The notes below the pieces were generated by a model. That model made no database searches. It worked only from the letters and a program-made list of their open reading frames with translations, and was not told where the DNA came from. Below, in pieces: positions 26,701-35,604 of a DNA stretch of 64,000 nt. This DNA comes from Limnobacter thiooxidans (lineage in GTDB: Bacteria; Pseudomonadota; Gammaproteobacteria; Burkholderiales; Burkholderiaceae_B): assembly GCF_036323495.1 (NCBI RefSeq), contig NZ_AP028947.1, positions 3,286,001 to 3,350,000 on the forward strand, in the 5' to 3' direction. Position 1 is the first letter of the stretch, and each line of letters opens with the position of its first letter. The position numbers were made by a program, and so were the translations under genes.

Positions 26701-28407
26701 ATGAAATTCAAGAAAAATTTTGTAGCGCTGGCATTATCCACCTTGGTATTGGGCGGTTGTTTTCTGGATGATGACAACACACCGCTGAGTGCTGGCGACG
26801 TATTCGTTTTGACCTCGAACGGTCAACTGGCCTCATTCAACAGAACCGAACCGAGCGTTGTTCGCACTTCAGTGCAAATTTCCGGCGTGTTGAGCGGTGA
26901 TACCTTGCTGGGCATGGATTTCCGACCACGCGACGGGCAACTGTATGCCATCGCACGAACCACACCAGGCAACGGTGGCCGCTTGTACACTATCAATACC
27001 ACAACAGGTGTAGCAACGGCAGGTGCGGCACTCATCCCCGCAACAACGCCCACCATCAATGGCGCGTTTACTACCCTCGACCCGGCTGCAACATCATTTG
27101 CTGTGGACTTTAACCCGGTACCCGATGCATTGCGCGTGATCAGCGATACCGGTCAAAACTTGAGAATTTTTGTGGCTGCGGCGACTGGCCGAATCGCTGG
27201 TGAAACGTTTGTCGACGGCACCACCAACACTTCAGCACCAACAGCAGACATTTCCGGTGCTGCATACACAAACTCGTTTGATGGCACCACCAGCACTCGC
27301 TTGCTCAACATTGACACCGCAGGCGACAACCTCACGTTTCAGAACCCACCCAATGATGGTACACAGGTTGTAGCTGCACCTTTGGGCGTGAACGCCACCG
27401 GCACGGCTGGCTTCGACATTGATCCCCGCAACAACCGCGGCTACGCTTTGTTGAATGTAGGCGGCAGCGTGGTATTTCACACTATTGCAATTCCAGACTC
27501 CACTGCCACCCTTCCAGTGGCGGGTCCAGCAGCTGTTGCGGTGGGCAGCGTGAATATTTCAGGAGTTGTGGGCATGGCACTTGCGCCAGCAACAGCCCCT
27601 GTTGCCGTTGCTCTGGATGGCAACACGGCAGGTGCCCAGCGTTTGTTGAAGTTCGGCATTCGTACACCCAACACAGCAACCGCCACCAACGTGACCGGAC
27701 TGCCCTCGGGCGAACGCCTGCTCTCGATCGACTTCCGCCCAAGCAATGGCCGCCTGTATGGTCTCACCAGTGCGGGCAAAATTTTCACGATCAACCCCGA
27801 CACAGGCGCTGCTACCCTGGGTTCAACGCTTAGTGTGGCCACAGAAATTGTGAATGGCTTGGCGGCTGGCAAGAACTACGCCATCGATTTCAACCCGGCA
27901 GCCGATGCTCTGCGCATAGTCAGCTCGGGTGATGGGGACAATGTGTCGAAAAACTATCGCATTGCCGGTGCCAACCTGGAAAGCAGCGGCACTACAACGA
28001 CCGATACCAACCTGACGCTGGCTGGCGTGGGTACTGGATTTGGTATTGCACAGATTGCTTACGCCAACAGCTTTGCAAATCCGGCCCCTACTACAACCCG
28101 TATGTTTGATATCGACGCAGACAACAATCGCTTGCTGCAGCAAGTACCACCTAACGATGGCACTTTGACGGTAATCGGCGCCACTGGCACTGCATTTAAT
28201 GACTACGGTGGCTTCGATATTTCAGGTGGCGACAACGGCATGGTACTTATGGCCAACCGCGTGGGTGCTATGGGTGCTTTCAGCCTGTTCACAGCGAACT
28301 TGGGAACAGGTGCTACAACAGCAGCAGGTGTAGCCAGCGGCACTTCAGAAATTGGTTCTGGCGCTACATTGAGCACGGACATCCGCTCACTTTCAGTCAA
28401 GTTTTAA
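26701..28407 (+). CDS. Lipoprotein with two DUF4394 domains
   Basis: 568 residues. Lipobox LGGC (Cys19) gives an outer-membrane or periplasmic lipoprotein. Two copies of a beta-propeller-like DUF4394 domain follow (about residues 30-295 and 300-568). Each repeats the same landmarks: LLGMDFRPRDGQLY / LLSIDFRPSNGRLY, FAVDFNPVPDALRVIS / YAIDFNPAADALRIVS, and QNPPNDGT / QVPPNDGT. Function is unknown. GAGGGAAG precedes the ATG. A strong terminator follows, shared with the convergent anti-sigma gene. Confidence 0.82.
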   Translation: MKFKKNFVALALSTLVLGGCFLDDDNTPLSAGDVFVLTSNGQLASFNRTEPSVVRTSVQISGVLSGDTLLGMDFRPRDGQLYAIARTTPGNGGRLYTINTTTGVATAGAALIPATTPTINGAFTTLDPAATSFAVDFNPVPDALRVISDTGQNLRIFVAAATGRIAGETFVDGTTNTSAPTADISGAAYTNSFDGTTSTRLLNIDTAGDNLTFQNPPNDGTQVVAAPLGVNATGTAGFDIDPRNNRGYALLNVGGSVVFHTIAIPDSTATLPVAGPAAVAVGSVNISGVVGMALAPATAPVAVALDGNTAGAQRLLKFGIRTPNTATATNVTGLPSGERLLSIDFRPSNGRLYGLTSAGKIFTINPDTGAATLGSTLSVATEIVNGLAAGKNYAIDFNPAADALRIVSSGDGDNVSKNYRIAGANLESSGTTTTDTNLTLAGVGTGFGIAQIAYANSFANPAPTTTRMFDIDADNNRLLQQVPPNDGTLTVIGATGTAFNDYGGFDISGGDNGMVLMANRVGAMGAFSLFTANLGTGATTAAGVASGTSEIGSGATLSTDIRSLSVKF

Positions 28408-28422
28408 ATCTAGGTACTCCAT

Positions 28423-28459
28423 AAAAAAAACCCCGGTTCAAAAGACCGGGGTTTTTTTA
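28423..28459. terminator. Bidirectional rho-independent terminator
   Basis: A stem CCCCGGT / ACCGGGG with a 7-base loop, an A run on the left and a T run on the right. It serves both the DUF4394 gene and the convergent anti-sigma gene. Confidence 0.88.
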
Positions 28460-28484
28460 TTCACGTCTGCAAAAAAGCATCGCT

Positions 28485-29198
28485 TTACTTCAACGCCACC
28501 GCTGTACCGATAAACATGATCGGCCCGGTAGGCCGGTTTACCAGTGGGGACCCGTCCTTGGGCTCCAGAGTCACCTCAAACAATTGTTGCTCAACCAACG
28601 TGGGCAGCATGTCGGCAGGCAGTTCAAGTGGCTTGCCCAGTTCCATCAAGCCCAGTGAGGTAGGGCCGGAATCGGTAGGGGCCTTCGTCCACAACTGCAA
28701 CGACTTTCCCATGTTGGCCGGGTTGCCTTCAATCGGCAAACCGCCAATTTGATACACCCGAATGGTGTCGTTCTGGCGTGCTTCCACCAGCCACTCGGTG
28801 GACTTGTCCGGGCTTTTCATCACGGCCACATAACGGGGGCCAGAATTCAATTGCTGGCTTGCACCCAACAACTGAACACCCAGAACCACCACAGCGGCGC
28901 TGGCAGCCACGGCCCACCCCTTCCACAACCATGCGAAAGTTGAAGCAACCGCATTTGGCGCGGACACTGAAGAGTTAACCGATCGGTTCACTCTGGCCCA
29001 CACTTCGGGGCTCACCGGCGCCTGTTCAAGCTTTCTGGACATGGCGGCGAAATGGTCCGTCCATTTGCTTACTTCCAGTGCCAAATCAGGTTCCTGATTC
29101 AAACGGCGCTCAAACTCCTGTCGCTCGGCGCCTGTCATCACGCCGAGCACGTACTCGCCAGCCTCGATGATCCTGGCTTCTGACTGCGACTCTGTCAT
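28485..29198 (-). CDS. Anti-sigma factor, RskA family
   Basis: 237 residues from ATG 29198, which overlaps the sigma gene stop as ATGA; AAGGAG lies before it. An N-terminal cytoplasmic zinc-free anti-sigma domain (EAGEYVLGVMTGAERQEFERRL) is followed by one membrane helix (about residues 90-112, WKGWAVAASAAVVVLGVQLLG) and a C-terminal RskA beta domain. It should hold the adjacent ECF sigma factor at the membrane until a signal arrives. Confidence 0.85.
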   Translation of the reverse strand: MTESQSEARIIEAGEYVLGVMTGAERQEFERRLNQEPDLALEVSKWTDHFAAMSRKLEQAPVSPEVWARVNRSVNSSVSAPNAVASTFAWLWKGWAVAASAAVVVLGVQLLGASQQLNSGPRYVAVMKSPDKSTEWLVEARQNDTIRVYQIGGLPIEGNPANMGKSLQLWTKAPTDSGPTSLGLMELGKPLELPADMLPTLVEQQLFEVTLEPKDGSPLVNRPTGPIMFIGTAVALK

Positions 29199-29743
29199 GA
29201 CAAACACTCCTTTAATTTCAACAACCCGCGGCGTATCCAGCTTTTGACGCTGCCCAAGGGCGAATCCAACCGCTTTGCAATTTGTTCGTGTGTGTACCCA
29301 TCCACAAAAGCCAACACAATGGCATTGCGCTTTGTTTCATCCAGCTTGCCAAGGCAGGCACTCAACTTATCGGCCTCTTGGGCCAACTCTTGATTGTCTG
29401 TCGTGGACATTTCCGGTACATCATGGTCTTCGGAAGACACTTCCATCATGCGCTTACGCACTGAATTCAGGGCTTGATTGCGCACCACCGTGTAAACCCA
29501 ACCGCGGGCAGAACCCAAGGCGGGCGAGTAAAGTCGGGAACGATTCCAAACCTTCACCATCGCGTCGTGCAACACTTCTTCAGCCAATTCTCGCCGTTTC
29601 ACGATTCGATAGGCCACGGCGAACAGCCAGCGGCTGTCACGGGCATAGATAGCCTGCAAAGCAAACTTTTCTCCGCGCGCGCAGGCAAGAAGCGCCGCCT
29701 CGTAATCAAAGTCGTCCGGTTCTGATGTATTTTTTTCGGTCAC
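29195..29743 (-). CDS. ECF RNA polymerase sigma factor
   Basis: 182 residues. Region 2 contains LFAVAYRIVKRRELAEEVLHDAMVKVW, and region 4 contains AFVDGYTHEQIAKRLDSPLGSVKSWIRRGL. It pairs with the RskA-type anti-sigma factor immediately downstream (ATGA overlap), as in the SigK-like groups. The start is GTG at 29743; I see no ribosome site before it, so the start is uncertain or the mRNA may be leaderless. Confidence 0.9.
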   Translation of the reverse strand: MTEKNTSEPDDFDYEAALLACARGEKFALQAIYARDSRWLFAVAYRIVKRRELAEEVLHDAMVKVWNRSRLYSPALGSARGWVYTVVRNQALNSVRKRMMEVSSEDHDVPEMSTTDNQELAQEADKLSACLGKLDETKRNAIVLAFVDGYTHEQIAKRLDSPLGSVKSWIRRGLLKLKECLS

Positions 29744-29836
29744 GATAACACTACACTGGGTTGAAACAGACAGATGCAGGTGGGCAGAACAATTTCAGGT
29801 CCCACCCATGCAGGTTATATCAACGGCTCAATGCCA

Positions 29837-30373
29837 TTAATCCTCAAGCAAGGCGCGCAGCATCCAGGCTGTTTTCTCGTGAACGTCCATGCGCTGGGTG
29901 AGAAGATCCGCTGAAGGCAGGTCATCACCATCTTCAATCACAGGAAAAATTTCACGGGCTGTGCGGGCGATTGCTTCATGTCCCTTGGCCAGGATTTCAA
30001 CCATTTCCATGGCCTTGGGTGGCGTAGCCGGTGCATCTTTCAAGGTACTCAATTTTGAGAAGGCTGCGTAAGAACCCGGGGCGTGAAAACCCAGAGCACG
30101 AATGCGCTCAGCGATTGGGTCTACCGCATTCCACATCTCAGTGTATTGGCCCATGAACATGGTGTGCAATGTATTGAACATCTTGCCAGTCACGTTCCAG
30201 TGAAAATTGTGCGTGGTCAGGTAAAGCGTATAAGTTTCTGCCAGCAACCGGCTCAAGCCTTGGGCGATCGCTGCACGCTTGGCGTCAGGAATACCAATAT
30301 TGATGGAAGGCATGTCAGGCTTCTTGCTGGATGTTCTGGATTTCACGCTGGTTTTCGCAGCTGTTTTTGCCAT
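29837..30373 (-). CDS. Dps-family DNA-protecting ferritin
   Basis: 178 residues. A Lys/Ser-rich N-terminal tail (KTAAKTSVKSRTSSKK) suited to DNA binding precedes the ferritin-like core. The intersubunit ferroxidase residues appear in TTHNFHWNVTG and EMWNAVDPIAERI. Dps stores iron with hydrogen peroxide and compacts DNA. GGAG lies before the ATG. It is next to the ECF sigma pair, possibly stress-linked. Confidence 0.92.
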   Translation of the reverse strand: MAKTAAKTSVKSRTSSKKPDMPSINIGIPDAKRAAIAQGLSRLLAETYTLYLTTHNFHWNVTGKMFNTLHTMFMGQYTEMWNAVDPIAERIRALGFHAPGSYAAFSKLSTLKDAPATPPKAMEMVEILAKGHEAIARTAREIFPVIEDGDDLPSADLLTQRMDVHEKTAWMLRALLED

Positions 30374-30402
30374 GGAATACTCTCCGTTATTAATTGAATA
30401 GA

Positions 30403-31524
30403 TTATTGACTGAACGGGTTGGAAATAGTTGCCACACCATTGATGTGCACCGAACCCAGATACAGTTTGCCATTAAAGGGCGTCACCTGCGTCACATAGT
30501 AAAAGTAGCCGCCCGCCTTTTCTGCTTGCAGATTGGCAATCACGGTGCCTTTCGGGCTTAGTGCAATGGCCATGGCATACGGTTTGATCGGAAACTGGAC
30601 GTGGTTCAACAATTTTGCCATGGCTTTGCGAATACCTGGCTTGTCAGCCAAAGAATCCAGCAAAGGGTCGCGCAGGCTGGGAATTGCGACCCAGTAATTG
30701 CCATCGCTGTCTGTTCGAATGTTGTCTGGAAAGCCGGGAAGGCCTTCGGCGAAAGTGTCGCTTTGGCCTGTCTTCTCGCCTCGCAACCAGTAACGGGTGA
30801 TTTTGTAGTCCGCAGTTTCGTTCACCAGAACATACTCACCACCTTTTGATATTGTGACACCGTTGGCAAATTGCAAACCGCTGAGTAATGTTTTGGTCTC
30901 TCCAGTTTGAAAATCGTAGCGTAACAGGCGGCCATTGCCTGCATGTTCCAGCACGTCAAGCACATAGCTGTTCAAATCAAATTTGCTGGAGGCATCCGAA
31001 AAATAGGCGTATCGCCCGTCGGCGCTCACAGCCACATCGTCTACAAACTTGAACGGCAAACCTTCGGACTCCACCGCCAGCACACTGACCTCGCCTTGCA
31101 GCGTCACCTTCAACAAGCCCTTGATCGCATCGGCCACCACCAGAAACCCTTCGGGATGAAAAACCAAACCCAAAGGCCGCCCCCGCGTGTTGGCAATCAA
31201 GTCAAAAGGCGTGGTCTGCAAGCTTTCCTGAACCTGCATCTTCTCAGGGTTGAAGCGCACAATTTCACCGGTGTTCATGCCGGTGTACAGCAAGCCATCA
31301 GGCCCCACTGCAATCGATTCAGGTTGCAACAGGTTGTAAGTGCCAAACACCTGGGCATCGTCCAGCAAAGTGTTTCTGGCATACGGCCCAGAATCCATGC
31401 TGGGCATGGGTGGTGCAACCCAGCTGACCGGCTCGGCCGGGGTGGAATCAAACACCACCACACCGCAAACCAGCGCAACTGGCAACAATACAACCGCAAT
31501 CAAAACTTTACCCAAAGCACGCAT
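30403..31524 (-). CDS. SMP-30/gluconolactonase-like beta-propeller, strictosidine synthase type
   Basis: 373 residues with an N-terminal membrane anchor (KVLIAVVLLPVALVCGVVVF), so the propeller faces the periplasm. Propeller signatures include PESIAVGPDGLLYTG, FKFVDDVAVSADGRYAYFSD, LQFANGVTISKGGEYVLVNE and GFPDNIRTDSDGNYWVA. This is the strictosidine-synthase/APMAP branch of the SMP-30 fold, whose members act as lactonases or arylesterases. The substrate is unknown. A monocistronic gene divergent from the acyl-CoA dehydrogenase. Confidence 0.8.
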   Translation of the reverse strand: MRALGKVLIAVVLLPVALVCGVVVFDSTPAEPVSWVAPPMPSMDSGPYARNTLLDDAQVFGTYNLLQPESIAVGPDGLLYTGMNTGEIVRFNPEKMQVQESLQTTPFDLIANTRGRPLGLVFHPEGFLVVADAIKGLLKVTLQGEVSVLAVESEGLPFKFVDDVAVSADGRYAYFSDASSKFDLNSYVLDVLEHAGNGRLLRYDFQTGETKTLLSGLQFANGVTISKGGEYVLVNETADYKITRYWLRGEKTGQSDTFAEGLPGFPDNIRTDSDGNYWVAIPSLRDPLLDSLADKPGIRKAMAKLLNHVQFPIKPYAMAIALSPKGTVIANLQAEKAGGYFYYVTQVTPFNGKLYLGSVHINGVATISNPFSQ

Positions 31525-31607
31525 GTTGTTGACACCTTCTGTTTTCCGATAGCATGGATGATATCGGAGGAAACAATCCGGGCACTCAAAAAATCAGGAG
31601 ACAGGTT

Positions 31608-32837
31608 GTGAATTTTGAACCCAGCGCCAAGGCGCAAGACTTTGTAAAGCGCGTTCGCGCCTTCATGAAAACCGAGATAGCGCCCATTGAAGCGGCTTAC
31701 TGGGACAAAATCGAGGCCCAATGCAATGGCCGCGAATGGAAGCACTGGCGCATCCCCCCGGAAATGGAAGCCCTGAAAAGCAAGGCCCGCGAAGCGGGAT
31801 TGTGGAACATGTTTCTGCCCGACAACAAGCTGGGCGCAGGCCTGAGCACGATGGAATATGCCCTGGTGGCCGAGGAAACAGGCCGCAGCCTCATGGCCCC
31901 AGAGGTGTTCAACTGCAACGCCCCCGACACCGGCAACATGGAAGTGCTCTGGAAATACGGCAGCGATGCGCAAAAAAAGGAATGGCTGGAACCCTTGCTG
32001 GCCGGTGAAATTCGCTCCGTGTTCTGCATGACAGAACCTGATGTGGCCAGCAGCGACGCCACCAACATGCAAGCCACCGCCACGCTGGAAGGCGATGAGG
32101 TGGTCATCAGCGGGACCAAGTGGTGGAGCAGCGGCATCGGCGACCCTCGCGCGAAAATTGCCATTGTCATGGCGCGAACCGAGAACCCCGACCTGGATCG
32201 GCACCACCAGCACACCATGGTACTGGTGCCCTTGAATACACCGGGAGTGACCATCAAGCGCATGCTGCCCGTGTTTGGCACTCACGATGAACCACATGGC
32301 CATGGCGAGGTGGAATTCAACAATGTGCGTGTGCCGCTGGGCAATGTCATTGCCGGTTTGGGCAAAGGCTTCGAAATCGCACAAGGTCGCTTGGGGCCTG
32401 GCCGAATTCACCACTGCATGCGCTGCATTGGGGCCGCAGAAGAATCACTGGACCTGATGATCAAACGCGGCATTTCCCGCGTTGCCTTTGGCAAACCGCT
32501 GATCAACCTGGGCGGTAACCGCGAACGGGTGGCCGAGGCCCGCCTGGCGATAGACCAGGCCCGCTTGCTGACCTTGTACGCTGCATGGAAACTTGACCAA
32601 CTGGGCGCGCTCGGCGCCATGACAGAGATTGCGGCCATCAAGGTGGTGGCGCCCAATGTGCTGGAACAGGTGGTGGACATGGCCATTCAAATGCACGGTG
32701 GTGCGGGTGTGAGCCGCGACACGCCATTGTCCGGGTTTTACATCCAGGCACGAAGCCTGCGCCTGGCCGACGGGCCGGATGAAGTGCACAAAGGCGTGAT
32801 TGCCCGCATCGAGATGATGAAGAGGGGATTCAAATAA
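31608..32837 (+). CDS. Acyl-CoA dehydrogenase, ACAD10/11-like
   Basis: 409 residues from GTG 31608, which has AGGAG at 31596-31600; an upstream in-frame ATG at 31554 has no such site. FAD flavoprotein oxidising acyl-CoA. Seen are FCMTEPDVASSDATNM, ISGTKWWSSGIGDPRA and GPDEVHKGVIARIEMMK near the end. QMHGGAGVSRDTPLSGFY lies near the active-site region. Its stop overlaps the start of a phosphotransferase (TAATG). The pairing mirrors ACAD10/ACAD11, where both domains are fused, and LvaC/LvaA of levulinate catabolism. Confidence 0.88.
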   Translation: MNFEPSAKAQDFVKRVRAFMKTEIAPIEAAYWDKIEAQCNGREWKHWRIPPEMEALKSKAREAGLWNMFLPDNKLGAGLSTMEYALVAEETGRSLMAPEVFNCNAPDTGNMEVLWKYGSDAQKKEWLEPLLAGEIRSVFCMTEPDVASSDATNMQATATLEGDEVVISGTKWWSSGIGDPRAKIAIVMARTENPDLDRHHQHTMVLVPLNTPGVTIKRMLPVFGTHDEPHGHGEVEFNNVRVPLGNVIAGLGKGFEIAQGRLGPGRIHHCMRCIGAAEESLDLMIKRGISRVAFGKPLINLGGNRERVAEARLAIDQARLLTLYAAWKLDQLGALGAMTEIAAIKVVAPNVLEQVVDMAIQMHGGAGVSRDTPLSGFYIQARSLRLADGPDEVHKGVIARIEMMKRGFK

Positions 32838-33922
32838 TGGTCGACGCTGTGAAACAAGTCATTGATTCCGGCAGCGCAGTTCGAAAAGGCGAGGAACTGG
32901 ACACGCAAGCAGTCACCGCGTGGCTTCGCACACAGGGTCTGGCACTGAGCGACACACCGGAATTGACCCAGTTTTCTGGCGGTGCGTCCAACTGGACTTA
33001 CCGCTTGAAATACCCGGAAGCAGACCTGATATTGCGCCGCCCCCCCAAGGGCACCAAGGCCAAGGGGGCGCATGACATGGGCCGCGAATACCGGATTCAA
33101 AGCCTGCTGAAGCCCGTGTACCCCCATGTGCCAAGGATGGTGGGCCACTGTGCCGATGAATCAGTGATTGGCAGCGAGTTTTATGTGATGGAGCGCATTG
33201 AAGGCATTATTCCTCGCAAGCACATGCCGCGCGGCATGGCCTTGAGCAAGGACGAAGCCCGAGAGTTGAGCACTAATTTCCTGGACCGCCTGATTGAACT
33301 GCATCAAATCGATATTTACAGCAGCGGGCTGGACGTGTTGAGCAAAGGCAGTGGTTACACGCGCCGCCAACTCGATGGCTGGAATCAGCGCTATGACAAA
33401 GTACGCACCTGGAATGTCAGCTCGTTCAATTCAGTGCGCAAGTGGCTGGATGCAAACTGCCCGGACGATGTGAAGCTTTGCATGATCCACAACGACTGGC
33501 GGCTGGACAACGTGGTGCTAAACCCAAACAACCCCACCGAGATTATTGGCACGCTGGACTGGGAGCTGTCTACGGTCGGCGACCCCCTGATGGATCTGGG
33601 CAGCGTGATCACCTACTGGGTGCAGGGCGACGACAACTTTTTCATGAAGATGCTGCAACGACAACCTTCCAGCCTGCCCGGCATGCTGACCCGCAAAGAA
33701 ATGGTGAAGTACTACCTAGAAAAAACCGGCCTGCACACCGACAACTGGACTTTCTACGAGGTGTTCGGTTTGTTCCGTATTGCGGTGATTGCGCAGCAGA
33801 TTTATTACCGCTACTACTACCGTCAAACCCGCAACCCAGCCTTTAAAAACTTCTGGATCATGGTGAACTACGTCAACTGGCGCTGCAAATCCCTGATCAA
33901 GCAATCAGGCCGCCAAGGGTAA
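32837..33922 (+). CDS. APH-like phosphotransferase (ACAD10/11 kinase or LvaA type)
   Basis: 361 residues of the aminoglycoside-phosphotransferase/choline-kinase fold. FSGGASNWTYRL is the nucleotide loop, LILRRPP the Lys/Arg segment, MIHNDWRLDNVVLN the catalytic loop and IIGTLDWELSTVGDPLMDLG the metal-binding DxD region. Relatives phosphorylate 4-hydroxyacyl-CoA so that a dehydrogenase-type partner can remove phosphate. It is coupled to the acyl-CoA dehydrogenase, which supports that role; antibiotic resistance is unlikely. Confidence 0.85.
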   Translation: MVDAVKQVIDSGSAVRKGEELDTQAVTAWLRTQGLALSDTPELTQFSGGASNWTYRLKYPEADLILRRPPKGTKAKGAHDMGREYRIQSLLKPVYPHVPRMVGHCADESVIGSEFYVMERIEGIIPRKHMPRGMALSKDEARELSTNFLDRLIELHQIDIYSSGLDVLSKGSGYTRRQLDGWNQRYDKVRTWNVSSFNSVRKWLDANCPDDVKLCMIHNDWRLDNVVLNPNNPTEIIGTLDWELSTVGDPLMDLGSVITYWVQGDDNFFMKMLQRQPSSLPGMLTRKEMVKYYLEKTGLHTDNWTFYEVFGLFRIAVIAQQIYYRYYYRQTRNPAFKNFWIMVNYVNWRCKSLIKQSGRQG

Positions 33923-33926
33923 AAGC

Positions 33927-34691
33927 ATGGGCACCATTTACCTGGTTCGTCACGGTCAAGCCAGTTTTGACAGTGCGGATTACGATAACTTGTCGGCCCT
34001 TGGCCAACTGCAGGCGGCGCAACTTGGCGCGTGGTTCAGGGCGCGCAAAATTCGCCTGCATGGCTTTTTCAGCGGCAGCATGAACAGGCATTTGCAAACT
34101 GCACAGGCCTTTGCCAGCACCTATGGCGTTCACCAGGAACCTGTTCAACACGCCGGTCTGAACGAGTATGACCATGAAGCCATTTTGCAGGCCCTGATTG
34201 GCCAGTTCGATGACTCAGATGTTTTTGAAAAACAGGTGATGAGCAACGCCGACCCGCGCAAGGCTTTTCAGCAAATTTTTGAAAAAGCGATTGCGCGGTG
34301 GGTCAGTGGTGAACATGATGAGGACTACCCTGAAAGCTGGCGCTCCTTTAAAACCCGCGTCATGAGCGGTCTGGGTTCGGTCACTGCGCGAGCAATGCAA
34401 CTGAAACAGGGCACAGGCTCGGCCAATGTAGTGGTATTTACTTCGGGTGGGCCAATTACAGCCATTGTTCAAAACCTGCTGCAACTGCCCGATGCCAATG
34501 CCTTCCTGATGAACTGGATGATCACCAATTGCAGTGTCAGCAAACTGCTGTTCGGCCAGCGTGGCGTCAGCCTGGCCAGCTTCAACGAACAAGCCCACTT
34601 CGAGGGTGAAATTGCGGGTGTACTGGCTGACCAGGCCGGTGGGCTGGAAGCATTTGCCACCAAACCCAATGGCCTGATTTCCTATCGCTGA
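33927..34691 (+). CDS. Histidine phosphatase family protein
   Basis: 254 residues, branch-2-like phosphoglycerate mutase fold. The catalytic motif is YLVRHGQASF (RHG), with the second His region in VVVFTSGGPITAIVQNLL, which has SGG where many members have SHG. The substrate is unknown. It starts 4 bp after the kinase, with AAGGG as ribosome site, so the acyl-CoA dehydrogenase, kinase and phosphatase form one operon. A role in removing the phosphate made by the kinase is speculative. Confidence 0.82.
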   Translation: MGTIYLVRHGQASFDSADYDNLSALGQLQAAQLGAWFRARKIRLHGFFSGSMNRHLQTAQAFASTYGVHQEPVQHAGLNEYDHEAILQALIGQFDDSDVFEKQVMSNADPRKAFQQIFEKAIARWVSGEHDEDYPESWRSFKTRVMSGLGSVTARAMQLKQGTGSANVVVFTSGGPITAIVQNLLQLPDANAFLMNWMITNCSVSKLLFGQRGVSLASFNEQAHFEGEIAGVLADQAGGLEAFATKPNGLISYR

Positions 34692-34705
34692 GTCAACAAC
34701 AAGAT

Positions 34706-35065
34706 TTACTGCGCTTTTCTGATTTCAGTCACGGTGTAATTCGAGCCTTCCTGCTTCACATTGAACTTCACCTTGTCGCCTTCATTCAAGCCTTCCAGCA
34801 TGGCTTTGTCGGCGACACCAAACACCATGGTCATGGGCGGCATTTCAACACTCTTGATTTCACCATGCTTAACAGTGATCTTGCCGGTGCTCTTGTTGAT
34901 CTTGCGAATTTCCCCTTCGGCAAGTTCCGTTTGGCGGGTCACTTGAGCTTTGGGTTTGTTCGTGTGCTCGTGACCACCAACGTGCACCGTATGGTCGTTG
35001 GCATAAGCGGCACTTGCACTCAACAAGAGCAAGGCAATCGCACTTGATTTCAATACATTTTTCAT
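34706..35065 (-). CDS. CusF-like periplasmic copper-binding protein
   Basis: 119 residues with a signal peptide cleaved near AYAN (about residue 22). The CusF fold is seen at VKHGEIKSVEMPPMTMVF: His and two Met match CusF's ligands (H36, M47, M49), but the position of Trp44 is Met. AAGGAG precedes the ATG. It lies 19 bp after the cupredoxin gene, so it is the last gene of the copper operon. Metal carriage to an exporter or oxidase is inferred. Confidence 0.85.
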   Translation of the reverse strand: MKNVLKSSAIALLLLSASAAYANDHTVHVGGHEHTNKPKAQVTRQTELAEGEIRKINKSTGKITVKHGEIKSVEMPPMTMVFGVADKAMLEGLNEGDKVKFNVKQEGSNYTVTEIRKAQ

Positions 35066-35084
35066 GGTTTTACTCCTTCAAAAA

Positions 35085-35579
35085 TTATTTGGCTGTTACG
35101 GTGATTGTACCCACCATGCCCGCCTGAAAATGACCTGCCATCAAACAGGCAAATTCAAATTCACCCGCCTTGTTGAACAGCCACACAATTTCGCCAGCTT
35201 TGCCTGGGGCCACATGCGCCATGTACGGCTCGTCGTGTTCCATGCCCGGAAACTTCAGCATCAACTCGGCATGCCTGGCATTCTCGGCAGGTGTTCCAAT
35301 CACAAATTCATGCAGCAAAGCACCCGTGTTGCGGACCACAAAACGAATGGTTTCACCTTCTCGTACTTCCATCCTGCCCGGCTTGAATCGCATGTCGTCA
35401 CCCATGCTGACATCAATGGTGCGAACTACCTTTGAAGCATGACCCGCAATGCCCCAGGCAGTTTGTTCCTTCACCACTGGCGCCGTATTCCCTTTCTTCT
35501 CGCCGTGAGCGAACGCAATATTGCCCATATAGCCCATTAACGCAACACAGGCCAAAACAATTCCAGAAAACTTCAACAT
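35085..35579 (-). CDS. Cupredoxin-domain periplasmic copper protein
   Basis: 164 residues from ATG 35579 with AAGGAG before it. The signal peptide ends near AFAH. The plastocyanin-like fold has a type 1 copper set: His in ALLHEFVIG and a C-terminal Cys-Met-His (FACLMAGHFQAGM). It also has an extra Met/His-rich stretch (FPGMEHDEPYMAHV). Located between the multicopper oxidase and the CusF-like gene, it probably shuttles copper or electrons in the periplasm. Confidence 0.85.
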   Translation of the reverse strand: MLKFSGIVLACVALMGYMGNIAFAHGEKKGNTAPVVKEQTAWGIAGHASKVVRTIDVSMGDDMRFKPGRMEVREGETIRFVVRNTGALLHEFVIGTPAENARHAELMLKFPGMEHDEPYMAHVAPGKAGEIVWLFNKAGEFEFACLMAGHFQAGMVGTITVTAK

Positions 35580-35604
35580 TGACACTCCTTGACTCAAATT
35601 AGTT

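Noticed and set aside
29741..29785. ECF-type autoregulated promoter (CAACC..CGT) before the sigma gene
   Set aside because: The CGT element would overlap the GTG start codon, leaving no room for a transcript start unless leaderless. Too weak to annotate.
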